NCBI GenBank assembly: GCA_002337085.1
Contig: DDFH01000006.1
Location: 711,098 to 775,097 of the forward strand
Origin: Hyphomonadaceae bacterium UBA1933
GTDB lineage: Bacteria > Pseudomonadota > Alphaproteobacteria > Caulobacterales > Aquidulcibacteraceae
Reading direction: 5' to 3'
Length of the DNA: 64,000 bases
Below, in pieces: positions 53,653-61,041 of the stretch (position 1 is the first letter of the stretch; each line of letters begins with the position of its first letter). A model generated the notes under the pieces. That model had not been told where the DNA came from, ran no database searches, and worked only from the letters and a program-made list of their open reading frames with translations. The position numbers and the translations under genes are program-made.

Positions 53653-54876
53653 GTGAACAAACAACTTCATAATGACTGGAGTGCTTATCCAGACGAAAAT
53701 GGTCGCTTTGGGCAATTTGGGGGGCGTTTTGTTGCCGAAACCCTTATGCCGAATATTTTGGCACTCGAAGAAGCCTATAATAAATATAAGGATGATGAGG
53801 ATTTTAAAACCGAATTTTCCGGTTTAATGACCCATTATGTCGGTCGCCCAAGTCCTTTATATTTTGCGGAACGATTGACCGAATATTATGGTGGCGCAAA
53901 GATTTACTTCAAACGTGAAGAATTAAACCACACTGGCGCGCACAAAATTAATAATTGCCTTGGTCAAATTTTGCTTGCAAAACGTATGGGAAAAACCCGC
54001 ATTATCGCCGAAACTGGCGCGGGGCAGCATGGCGTGGCAACCGCAACAGTTTGCGCACGTTTTGGCTTGCCATGTATGGTTTATATGGGTGCAAAGGACG
54101 TTGAACGCCAAAGCCCAAATGTTTTCCGCATGAAATTATTGGGCGCAGAGGTTAATCCAGTTACTTCTGGTACACAGACTTTAAAAGATGCGATGAATGA
54201 GGCATTGCGCGATTGGGTTTCCAATCCACATGATACATTCTACATCATTGGAACTGCGGCGGGGCCACATCCATATCCGCAAATGGTGCGCGATTTCCAA
54301 AGCGTGATTGGCAAAGAAGCCAAGGAACAAATTTTGGCTGCCGAAGGTCGCCTTCCTGATGCAATTGTTGCCTGTATTGGCGGTGGCTCTAATGCACTTG
54401 GTCTTTTCCATCCATTTCTTAATGATGAAAATGTCAAAATTTATGGTGTTGAGGCGGCGGGTCTTGGCCTTGATACCGATAAACACGCCGCCGCAATGGC
54501 AGGTGGTCGCCCTGGTGTGCTTCATGGTAACCGTACTTATTTATTGCAAGATGATGATGGGCAAATTTTGGATGCACACTCAATATCTGCGGGTCTTGAT
54601 TATCCTGGGGTTGGGCCTGAATTATCATTCTTGAAAGATACTGGTCGCGCGACTTATCTTTCCACCACCGATGATGAGGCATTAGAGGCATTCCAACTTT
54701 GCTCACGCCTTGAAGGAATTTTGCCTGCATTAGAACCATCACACGCACTTGCACGCATCGGTGAGATTGCCAAAGACATCGGCAAAGGTGGTGTGGTTGT
54801 CCTTAATATTTCAGGACGTGGTGACAAGGATATTTTCACAATTGCCAATGCGATTGGCACGGACATCGGGGGATAA
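53653..54876 (+). CDS. trpB: Tryptophan synthase beta subunit
   Basis: TrpB condenses indole with serine using PLP. The 407-residue protein has GRFGQFGGRFVAETLMP at the N-terminus, the PLP lysine in KREELNHTGAHKINN, the substrate loop AETGAGQHG, GGGSNALGLFHPF for the phosphate, and LEPSHALA near the end. The start is GTG at 53653. trpA begins two bases... its ATG at 54878 lies one base beyond the trpB stop, so the alpha and beta subunits are made together. Confidence 0.97.
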   Translation: MNKQLHNDWSAYPDENGRFGQFGGRFVAETLMPNILALEEAYNKYKDDEDFKTEFSGLMTHYVGRPSPLYFAERLTEYYGGAKIYFKREELNHTGAHKINNCLGQILLAKRMGKTRIIAETGAGQHGVATATVCARFGLPCMVYMGAKDVERQSPNVFRMKLLGAEVNPVTSGTQTLKDAMNEALRDWVSNPHDTFYIIGTAAGPHPYPQMVRDFQSVIGKEAKEQILAAEGRLPDAIVACIGGGSNALGLFHPFLNDENVKIYGVEAAGLGLDTDKHAAAMAGGRPGVLHGNRTYLLQDDDGQILDAHSISAGLDYPGVGPELSFLKDTGRATYLSTTDDEALEAFQLCSRLEGILPALEPSHALARIGEIAKDIGKGGVVVLNISGRGDKDIFTIANAIGTDIGG

Positions 54877-54877
54877 T

Positions 54878-55690
54878 ATGCCAGTAAGCAGAATTTCAAA
54901 AGCGTTTGAAAATGCCAAGGCGGAAAATCGCGCTGCGCTTGTGCTTTATACAATGGCGGGTGATCCAACCCCTGAAATATCGGCAAAAATTTTGGAAAAT
55001 ATTGCCGAAGGTGGCGCCGATATTATTGAAATCGGCTTCCCATTTTCTGATCCAATGGCAGATGGTATTTCAATCCAAAAGGCGGCAATTCGTGCGCTTG
55101 AAAATAAAATGACCCTTAAAAAAACTTTTGAGTTGGTCAGAAATTTTCGTGTTAAAAATCAAAATACCGCAATTGTGCTTATGGGCTATTTAAACCCAAT
55201 TGAGAGCATGGGCTACGCAAAATTTGCGCAAAATTGTGCCGATTGTGGGGTTGATGGTGTGATTGCGGTTGATGACCCGCCCGAAGAAGATATGGAATTG
55301 CGTACTGGCTTAAAGGCAAATGATGTTGCTTTAATCCGCCTTGCCACACCAACCACGGATGAGCACCGCCTTAAAAAGGTTATCAAAGACATATCTGGCT
55401 TTGTTTATTATGTTTCGGTAGCCGGCGTTACGGGAACCAAAGCAATTGATACCGACGCCATCAAAGACAAGGTAAGTCTTGTTAAGTCTGCGGCAAAATT
55501 ACCTGTTGCTATTGGTTTTGGTATCCGTACAGAAGAGGCGGCACATAACACCGCACAGCTTGCAGATGGTATTGTTATTGGCGCTGCACTTGTCGATATA
55601 GTTTTTAACGCTTATAAAGACGGCAATGATTGTGTGAAAATCGCCAAAGATTTTGCAATGCGCATGAAAAATGCGGCAGTTAAAAACTAG
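54878..55690 (+). CDS. trpA: Tryptophan synthase alpha subunit
   Basis: TrpA cleaves indole-3-glycerol phosphate and passes indole to TrpB. The 270-residue barrel shows the catalytic Glu in DIIEIGFPFSDPMADG, MGYLNPIESMG, the catalytic Asp region GVIAVDDPPEE, and the phosphate loop VAIGFGIRTEEAA. ATG 54878 is directly after the trpB stop; the frame is open upstream within trpB but that is not coding. accD follows after 17 bases, a linkage common in proteobacteria. Confidence 0.97.
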   Translation: MPVSRISKAFENAKAENRAALVLYTMAGDPTPEISAKILENIAEGGADIIEIGFPFSDPMADGISIQKAAIRALENKMTLKKTFELVRNFRVKNQNTAIVLMGYLNPIESMGYAKFAQNCADCGVDGVIAVDDPPEEDMELRTGLKANDVALIRLATPTTDEHRLKKVIKDISGFVYYVSVAGVTGTKAIDTDAIKDKVSLVKSAAKLPVAIGFGIRTEEAAHNTAQLADGIVIGAALVDIVFNAYKDGNDCVKIAKDFAMRMKNAAVKN

Positions 55691-55707
55691 AAAATGGGGT
55701 TATAGAT

Positions 55708-56568
55708 TTGAGTTGGTTAGACAGAATTCGTCCCGGTATCAATAAATTACTTAAAAAGAAAACAAACGATACACCTGATAATTTGTGGGTTAAATGCCCT
55801 GATACTGGCGAAATGCTTTACCGTGCCGATTTGGAAGCGAAATTATGGGTTACACCATCTGGTCGTCATATGCGCGTGGGGGGTGAAACCCGCCTTAAGC
55901 AGCTTTTTGACAACAGCCAATATGAAGCAATTGATTTGCCAGAAGTGGTTGAAGACCCACTTAAATTCAAAGATGACAAAAAATATGTTGATCGCCTAAA
56001 GGCAGCACGCGCAGCAAACAATGTGCGTGATTGTATGTCAATTGGCTATGGCAAAATTAAGGGCAATGACGTTGTTGTCATTGTGCAGGATTTCTCATTC
56101 ATGGGCGGTTCTTTGGGCATGGCTGCGGGTGAGGCGTTTATTAAAGCGGCTGAAACTGCGGTTGCAAAAAACTGTGGCATGATTTGTGTGACTGCGGCAG
56201 GTGGTGCAAGGATGCAAGAGGGGATTTTATCATTGATGCAAATGCCGCGCACAACATTGGCAATTGATTCACTACGTGATGCGGCATTGCCATATATTGT
56301 GCTTTTGACCGACCCGACAACAGGCGGCGTTACCGCATCTTATGCAATGCTTGGCGATATTCATATTGCAGAGCCGGGCGCATTGATTGGCTTTGCCGGC
56401 CCACGCGTTATTGAACAGACAATTCGCCAAAAGCTACCACCTGGCTTCCAGCGTTCTGAATATTTAAAAGAACACGGTATGGTCGATATTGTGGTTCCTC
56501 GTGCGGAGTTACGCGAAACTTTTGGTAAATTGCTTGGAATGTTAAAGCCACAGGCCAAAGCAGCGTAA
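55708..56568 (+). CDS. accD: Acetyl-CoA carboxylase carboxyltransferase subunit beta, zinc ribbon degenerate
   Basis: AccD with AccA transfers carboxyl from biotin to acetyl-CoA, the first step of fatty acid synthesis. The 286-residue protein has the crotonase-like core (FMGGSLGMAAGEAF, TAAGGARMQEG, TDPTTGGVTASYAMLGD, GFAGPRVIEQTI). The N-terminal zinc ribbon, normally two CxxC pairs, reads VKCPDTGEM and VTPSGRHMR: only one Cys is left. I recall the same pattern in Caulobacter AccD, so this is probably a lineage trait and not decay. The start is TTG at 55708. It is convergent with bufC; the two stops are adjacent. Confidence 0.95.
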   Translation: MSWLDRIRPGINKLLKKKTNDTPDNLWVKCPDTGEMLYRADLEAKLWVTPSGRHMRVGGETRLKQLFDNSQYEAIDLPEVVEDPLKFKDDKKYVDRLKAARAANNVRDCMSIGYGKIKGNDVVVIVQDFSFMGGSLGMAAGEAFIKAAETAVAKNCGMICVTAAGGARMQEGILSLMQMPRTTLAIDSLRDAALPYIVLLTDPTTGGVTASYAMLGDIHIAEPGALIGFAGPRVIEQTIRQKLPPGFQRSEYLKEHGMVDIVVPRAELRETFGKLLGMLKPQAKAA

Positions 56569-57342
56569 TTAAACGCCAATAAATAAACCATTTTCACAGG
56601 CATAGGCGAAGTTCGCCTGTGCCTGGTTTATATGTGCCTGATCTGTATTCGCGACATGTGAAATCGCATTGTCAATCGCATCGGCAATATTTTGCTGTTC
56701 CATATTTTCAATGATTTTATGAATAACGCCATCATCAATCATCATTGAGATTTCAAAATTCCGCCCCTGCCAAAGGATTATTTTTTGGGCTATTTCTGAA
56801 AACACAAACTCATTAATGCAATCAGATTTCAAACATTGAAACAAATTAAAGGCATTGGTTTGGCAATCAATAATTTTTAATGATTGTGTGGGCTTTATAT
56901 TTTGCCCACCATTTTTTGCAATTTCACCATTAAAGGCATTAAAATCCAGATGCTTTTCAAATGGCGCAAGTTCGCACAAATATTTTGCCCATTCAATTTT
57001 TGCTAAATCAGACAATAATTTCGTTATTTCACCAAAATCATTATCTGCCAAAAAATCGGCAAATTCATAGCCGTAAAGCGTAACATTGCCAATTTCCAAA
57101 TGGTATTGTTTGACAAAAACGGATGAATAATGTTCGAAATCATCGCCTATGATTTGCGCGCAATATGGATATTTATCTTTTAAAATATTGCCCAAGATAA
57201 GGCGGCAATTATTAATATAAATCCCCATATTGGGTTGGTATTTTTCATCCGCTAAAAATGGATGAAACCCATTATCTTGAAAATAGATTTCATTCATAAA
57301 GGCAGATTGAAATTTGGCTAATTCATCTTTAGGCGCGCTCAT
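56569..57342 (-). CDS. bufC: DUF2063-family protein, BufC/HvfC-like partner of the MNIO enzyme
   Basis: The 257-residue protein matches the DUF2063 family that accompanies DUF692 enzymes. It has an N-terminal helical domain (ELAKFQSAFMNEIY, YINNCRLILGNILKDKYPYCAQIIG), a middle part (LLSDLAKIEWAKYL) and a C-terminal domain (IILWQGRNFEISMMI). In RiPP systems these partners are thought to bring the precursor to the MNIO enzyme. The start at ATG 57342 overlaps bufB by 14 bases; an in-frame start at 57390 lies within bufB. It is last in the bufferin-type operon. Confidence 0.85.
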   Translation of the reverse strand: MSAPKDELAKFQSAFMNEIYFQDNGFHPFLADEKYQPNMGIYINNCRLILGNILKDKYPYCAQIIGDDFEHYSSVFVKQYHLEIGNVTLYGYEFADFLADNDFGEITKLLSDLAKIEWAKYLCELAPFEKHLDFNAFNGEIAKNGGQNIKPTQSLKIIDCQTNAFNLFQCLKSDCINEFVFSEIAQKIILWQGRNFEISMMIDDGVIHKIIENMEQQNIADAIDNAISHVANTDQAHINQAQANFAYACENGLFIGV

Positions 57343-58168
57343 GAGATAATGCCTTTTGTTTGATTTCATTTGCCAAATTGGTTTCCTCAATCATCACGGA
57401 TAATGGTGGAACATCGGTATCCCATTCAACTATGGTTCGTATGTCACCAAATTTCTTAATTGCCTTTGAATATAAATCCCAAACCTTGGGATAGGTTTTG
57501 TGCCCGTGGGTATCGATAAAAACTGTTTTGCCATCAGAAAGATTTTTGATTTCATAACCTGCAAGGTGGATTTCACCCACTGCGCCAACTGCAATTTCGT
57601 CAATTGCAGCATATGGATCAAAATCTGTATTTTGCCGACAAACCTCAAGATTATTGACATCCAGCAAAATTCCGCAGCCAGTCTTTTGGCAAATGATATT
57701 CATAAACTCACTGAGCGAATATTCATTCCCTTTGACTTCAATGTAAAGCGAGGGGTTTTCAATCAATATTTTTCGGCCAATAAAGTTTTGGAAAGTATCA
57801 ACATTGCGAACAAAATTTTCCAAAGCCTGATTATTTAAGGGAAAAGGAAGTAAATCCGGCGTGAAGATATTGCCAAACCCCGAAAAGCTTAGGTGTTCGG
57901 AAACCAATTTAGGCGCAAACTCATCAAACAGGCTTTTTAATTGCCCAAGATGTTGTTTTGATAATCCATCCGCACTGCCAAGTGATAACCCAACCCCGTG
58001 AAAAGAGAATTCATAATTCGCCCTTAAATGCGGCATAAAGCTTCGGGCATAGGAGGGGTGGAAATAATTTTCACTATGAAATTCAAGCAGTGCCATTTTT
58101 GGCTTATCGTGTAATAAATCTTCAAAGTGGCTAGGCTTGGCATTAATGCCGCATTTGTGAAATGTCAT
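57329..58168 (-). CDS. bufB: DUF692 multinuclear non-heme iron oxidase (MNIO), BufB-like
   Basis: MNIO enzymes use a two- or three-iron centre to modify cysteines in RiPP precursors. The 279-residue TIM barrel has the expected metal-ligand segments: FHGVGLSLGSADG (His), SEHLSFSG (Glu/His), ILIENPSLY (Glu/Asn), GILLDVNNLEV (Asp/Asn), EIHLAGY (His), FIDTHGH (Asp/His) and IVEWDTDVPPL (Glu). It starts 11 bases after the second precursor gene and overlaps bufC. By analogy with Caulobacter bufferins it would install thiooxazole-type modifications that allow copper binding. Confidence 0.92.
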   Translation of the reverse strand: MTFHKCGINAKPSHFEDLLHDKPKMALLEFHSENYFHPSYARSFMPHLRANYEFSFHGVGLSLGSADGLSKQHLGQLKSLFDEFAPKLVSEHLSFSGFGNIFTPDLLPFPLNNQALENFVRNVDTFQNFIGRKILIENPSLYIEVKGNEYSLSEFMNIICQKTGCGILLDVNNLEVCRQNTDFDPYAAIDEIAVGAVGEIHLAGYEIKNLSDGKTVFIDTHGHKTYPKVWDLYSKAIKKFGDIRTIVEWDTDVPPLSVMIEETNLANEIKQKALSHERA

Positions 58169-58179
58169 TTATTTGCGGA

Positions 58180-58452
58180 TTATCCGATAATCCGTCCTTT
58201 TGCTAGTTTTTTACAAGTTCCCTTTGGCAGACTAACCCATTCATTTGGGTCATTGTCTTTTTTCGCCATGCCTGCACATGAATGACCGTTGGCAGAACAA
58301 TCATTCATACCCGCCCGAACAACACCGGCACACATTTCGGTGGCAGGTGATTTTTTATCCATACTAGCTTCGGACCGATTTGCAAAAAAGCTTGCGCCCG
58401 AAATGAATGCGATTGTTGCAGTGGTTGCGATGAACGCCTGTTTCTTATCCAT
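58180..58452 (-). CDS. DUF2282-type bufferin precursor peptide 2
   Basis: The 90-residue peptide has an N-terminal signal segment (FIATTATIAFISGASFFANRSEA) and a core with four cysteines at 41, 52, 59 and 80. The core CAGVVRAGMNDC, NGHSCAGMAKKD, NEWVSLPKGTC is the DUF2282 pattern of bufferin precursors. Spacing (11, 7, 21) equals that of precursor 1, but the sequences differ, mainly in the signal and C-terminal parts. The ATG at 58452 follows GGAG; upstream in-frame starts lack one. It lies between doxX and bufB. Confidence 0.88.
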   Translation of the reverse strand: MDKKQAFIATTATIAFISGASFFANRSEASMDKKSPATEMCAGVVRAGMNDCSANGHSCAGMAKKDNDPNEWVSLPKGTCKKLAKGRIIG

Positions 58453-58477
58453 GTAAAACTCCATAACTAAAACCGTT

Positions 58478-58906
58478 TTACGGCAAAGTTTTGGTTTTAC
58501 AATGGACAAATTGACCTAGGGCAAAAAGTGAAAACTGGCCTGCACCAAATGCAATTAAAATTGATAATAAAATCATCCAATAATAATGTTCTTGTGTGCC
58601 AGGATAGACGAAAATTTCGATAATGGCGGTAAGGCATAAAAGGGCTATGGATGCAAAACGCGTCCCAAGCCCAAGCAATATTGCGATGCCTGCACTAATT
58701 TCGGTAGTTGTGCCAAGAATTGCGGCAAGTTCAGGCGGTAAAAGCGGGACATTATATTCATTGGCAAATAAATAAAGTGTCGAATCCCATGATGCGATTT
58801 TCAAAAGGCCTGAGCGCAAGAAAACATTGGCAAGCCATAGCCTTATGAATAGCAATATTAGGTCTTGTAGCAATTTTTTATATAGAGAAAGATTTGGAAA
58901 TTTCAT
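58478..58906 (-). CDS. DoxX-family membrane protein
   Basis: The 142-residue protein has four hydrophobic segments and DoxX features (LWLANVFLRSGLLKIASWDSTLYLFANEY, LLPPELAAILGTTTEISAGIAILLGLGTRFA). DoxX proteins are regular members of DUF2282/MNIO operons (HvfD in Haemophilus); their job may be quinone-linked redox or membrane support of the peptide. The start at 58906 is preceded by a run of A; the open frame extends to 58975. It lies between the two precursor genes. Confidence 0.87.
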   Translation of the reverse strand: MKFPNLSLYKKLLQDLILLFIRLWLANVFLRSGLLKIASWDSTLYLFANEYNVPLLPPELAAILGTTTEISAGIAILLGLGTRFASIALLCLTAIIEIFVYPGTQEHYYWMILLSILIAFGAGQFSLFALGQFVHCKTKTLP

Positions 58907-58928
58907 TTTATTACCAACCATTTGAATG

Positions 58929-58956
58929 GTGGGATGCCGATTGTTCGGCATCCCAT
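58929..58956 (-). promoter_or_regulatory. Intercistronic hairpin after the first precursor gene
   Basis: TGGGATGCCG (58930-58939) pairs perfectly with CGGCATCCCA (58946-58955) around a 6-base loop, and one G-U pair can extend it. On the minus strand it begins 9 bases after the precursor 1 stop and has no T run. It may protect the upstream mRNA end and raise the precursor level over the downstream genes. Confidence 0.6.
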
Positions 58957-58964
58957 GATTAAAA

Positions 58965-59243
58965 TTACCCAACAACTTTGCCGTTGACCAATTTCATACA
59001 AGTACCTTTTTGAATTTCTACCCATTCATTGGCGTCACCGTCTTTTTTCGCCTGTCCAGCGCATGAGTGACCGTTGCCTGCGCAATCATTTTTGCCAGCT
59101 TTTACAACGCCGGCGCATTTTTCCATTGCAGGTTTTGCCATCATTTTATTGCTTCCGGCATTTGATGCGGTAGCGATGATGCTTGTACCCGCTAGAAACG
59201 CGATGGTTGCGGTGGTGGCGATGATTTTAGTACGGTTGTTCAT
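58965..59243 (-). CDS. DUF2282-type bufferin precursor peptide 1
   Basis: The 92-residue peptide has a signal segment (IIATTATIAFLAGTSIIATASNAG) and four core cysteines at 43, 54, 61 and 82. The core KCAGVVKAGKNDC, NGHSCAGQAKKDGDANEWVEIQKGTC matches DUF2282 precursors such as BufA1 of Caulobacter. In the studied bufferins the central cysteines are oxidised by the MNIO enzyme to thiooxazoles that chelate copper in the periplasm. It is first in the operon, with AAGGAG before the ATG and an ECF-type promoter about 50 bases upstream. Confidence 0.9.
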   Translation of the reverse strand: MNNRTKIIATTATIAFLAGTSIIATASNAGSNKMMAKPAMEKCAGVVKAGKNDCAGNGHSCAGQAKKDGDANEWVEIQKGTCMKLVNGKVVG

Positions 59244-59302
59244 TGTAAATCTCCTTGATAGATCGGGGCTCGATAGTTTTGAATTTGGCCGCGATATAAA
59301 CG

Positions 59303-59330
59303 AATACGTGGTGGTTTCGGAAAAGGTTAC
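59303..59330 (-). promoter_or_regulatory. ECF-sigma promoter of the bufferin-type operon
   Basis: On the minus strand GTAACC (59330-59325) is followed after 16 bases by CGTATT (59308-59303). This fits ECF promoters and resembles the Caulobacter SigF motif as I recall it. It gives a 5' leader of about 50 bases before precursor gene 1. Confidence 0.65.
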
Positions 59331-59364
59331 AAAAATCATGAAATAAATATTTTCACATTTCTCT

Positions 59365-59391
59365 GTAACTTTTTGTGAAACTGTGCGTATT
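59365..59391 (+). promoter_or_regulatory. ECF-sigma promoter of the sigma factor gene
   Basis: GTAACT (59365-59370) and CGTATT (59386-59391) repeat the elements of the divergent operon promoter, with a spacer one base shorter (15 against 16). The -10 ends only 7 bases before the ATG at 59399, so transcription would begin at or next to the start codon. Confidence 0.6.
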
Positions 59392-59398
59392 TGTAATT

Positions 59399-59932
59399 AT
59401 GCAGATTTTGAACAAGGATAATTGGCATAGTCTTATGTTGTCTTCGCTTTCGGGCGATAAGGCAAATTATCGTATTTTGCTTGGTGAAGTTAAAATTTGG
59501 CTTGAGGCATTTTTTCGCAAACGGGTTCATCACGACGCGGTTGATGATTTGGTTCAAGACACCTTATTGGCAATTCACAATAAAAAGCAAACATTTGATG
59601 TGAAGCGCGAATTTATGCCGTGGTTGATTGCGGTGGCACGCCACAAATGGATTGATAGGATACGCAAAAACCTGCGCTATATTGAGGTTGAATTAGACGC
59701 TGACTTCGCGACGGAAATTAAAACTGAAATTAGTGCCAAATATGACGTTCAAAAACTTTTAAACACACTGCCGCAAAAGCAGGCGCAAATTATTGAAATG
59801 GTAAAATTACAAGAATTAACCAATGAAGAAGTCGCGGAAAAACTTGGGTTAAGTGTTTCGGCGGTCAAAGTAATAATTCATCGCGGTATTAAAACTATGC
59901 AGGCAAAAATATCGGAGGTGTCGGATGTCTAA
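59399..59932 (+). CDS. ECF RNA polymerase sigma factor (SigF-like)
   Basis: The 177-residue protein has sigma region 2 (VDDLVQDTLLAIHNKKQTFDVKREFMPWLIAVARHKWIDRIRK) and region 4 (LLNTLPQKQAQIIEMVKLQELTNEEVAEKLGLSVSAVKVIIHRGIKTM). It overlaps by 8 bases with a six-segment DUF1109/NrsF-type anti-sigma gene. In Caulobacter, SigF with NrsF responds to metals and oxidants and drives DUF2282/MNIO genes, and the divergent operon here fits. The start at 59399 leaves no room for a ribosome-binding site; the frame is open to 59375. Confidence 0.88.
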   Translation: MQILNKDNWHSLMLSSLSGDKANYRILLGEVKIWLEAFFRKRVHHDAVDDLVQDTLLAIHNKKQTFDVKREFMPWLIAVARHKWIDRIRKNLRYIEVELDADFATEIKTEISAKYDVQKLLNTLPQKQAQIIEMVKLQELTNEEVAEKLGLSVSAVKVIIHRGIKTMQAKISEVSDV

Positions 59933-60575
59933 TAAATTCAACGATAGCTTTATCGATAATTTGGTTGACGATCTAAAGCCAACCCGCCCATTGAATATTT
60001 GGGTATTATGTGGCGTTGCCGCGCTTGCAACCATGGTTTTATCCATTTTGATTATTTCTTTCTTTGGCATGAGAAGTGATATTTTAGATGCATTTAAAGC
60101 CGGTGTGATTTTATGGAAAAATGGTGGTTTGCTATCGGTTTTGATTGCGGCATTTATTTTTGTAATGAATAATTCACGACCGATTAAAGAAAAATCATAT
60201 GTCACAATTCTGCTAATGCTTCTGTTTGGTGGAATTATAATTTATCAAATTGCAAAATTGGTAATTAATGGTGATTTTATAAATGAATTAACCCATATTA
60301 ATTTTGGGGCGTATCAAACCTGCATGTCGATAATTCTTGTGGGTGGTTGTTTAGTCTATGCTGTAATTTGGAATATCTGGCTAAAGAATGGTGCCTCGGC
60401 GAATCCGCAAATGCAAAGCGCAATGGCGGGGGTTTTATCGGGTGCAATTGCGGCATTTTCCTATGCGTTTCATTGCAATATGGATAGTATTTTCTACTAT
60501 ATGATTTGTTATGTTTCACCCGTTGTTATACTTGGCGTTATTGGCTATATTTTAGGTTCACGTTTGAAATGGTGA
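59925..60575 (+). CDS. NrsF-like (DUF1109) integral membrane anti-sigma factor
   Basis: The 216-residue protein has a short cytoplasmic N-terminus (FIDNLVDDLKPTRPL) that would hold the sigma factor, then six hydrophobic segments. This is the DUF1109/NrsF layout. Cysteines and His in or near the membrane (YQTCMS, GGCLVYA, YAFHCNMDS, YMICYVS) may sense metal or oxidant. GGAGGTG lies before the ATG, inside the end of the sigma gene, so the two are translated together. Confidence 0.85.
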   Translation: MSNKFNDSFIDNLVDDLKPTRPLNIWVLCGVAALATMVLSILIISFFGMRSDILDAFKAGVILWKNGGLLSVLIAAFIFVMNNSRPIKEKSYVTILLMLLFGGIIIYQIAKLVINGDFINELTHINFGAYQTCMSIILVGGCLVYAVIWNIWLKNGASANPQMQSAMAGVLSGAIAAFSYAFHCNMDSIFYYMICYVSPVVILGVIGYILGSRLKW

Positions 60576-60624
60576 TGTCCTATTTTAGGCTTCACATGGG
60601 AACAAGGGCTTAATAGGGATATAT

Positions 60625-61041
60625 ATGGCAAAATCTTCATTTTACGCAAAGTTTGCAAAAGACGCGGCAAAATTCACCGGACGCCCAGTGGTTTTTAACC
60701 TTGCGGTTCTTACAATTGTTATTTGGATTGTTACCGGGCCAATTTTTAATTTTTCAGATACTTGGCAATTGGTAATTAATACTGGAACGACGATTATTAC
60801 CTTTTTGATGGTGTTTTTAATTCAGAACGCGCAAAACCGTGATACGCAAGCAATCCAGATTAAACTTGATGAATTAATCCGTGCCACCAAAGGCGCACAT
60901 AACGCGCTTTTAGATCTCGAAGAATTGGAAGAAGAGACACTCGATAAATTTCGCGATAGGTATGAAAAGCTTGCGGCGATTGCGCGAACAAAAACCATCC
61001 TTGGCGATGATGATACAGATACCCCAGAGGCTGCGGATTAA
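60625..61041 (+). CDS. Low-affinity iron permease family protein
   Basis: The 138-residue protein has two hydrophobic segments (VVFNLAVLTIVIWIVTGPIF and WQLVINTGTTIITFLMVFLIQNAQNRD) followed by AIQIKLDELIRATKGAHNALLDLEELEEETL, the pattern of the PF04120 family. These small proteins are named after fungal Fet4, but transport by them is not shown. It follows the anti-sigma gene by 49 bases on the same strand, so it may respond to the same stress. Its stop overlaps the stop of the convergent LysR gene. Confidence 0.85.
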   Translation: MAKSSFYAKFAKDAAKFTGRPVVFNLAVLTIVIWIVTGPIFNFSDTWQLVINTGTTIITFLMVFLIQNAQNRDTQAIQIKLDELIRATKGAHNALLDLEELEEETLDKFRDRYEKLAAIARTKTILGDDDTDTPEAAD

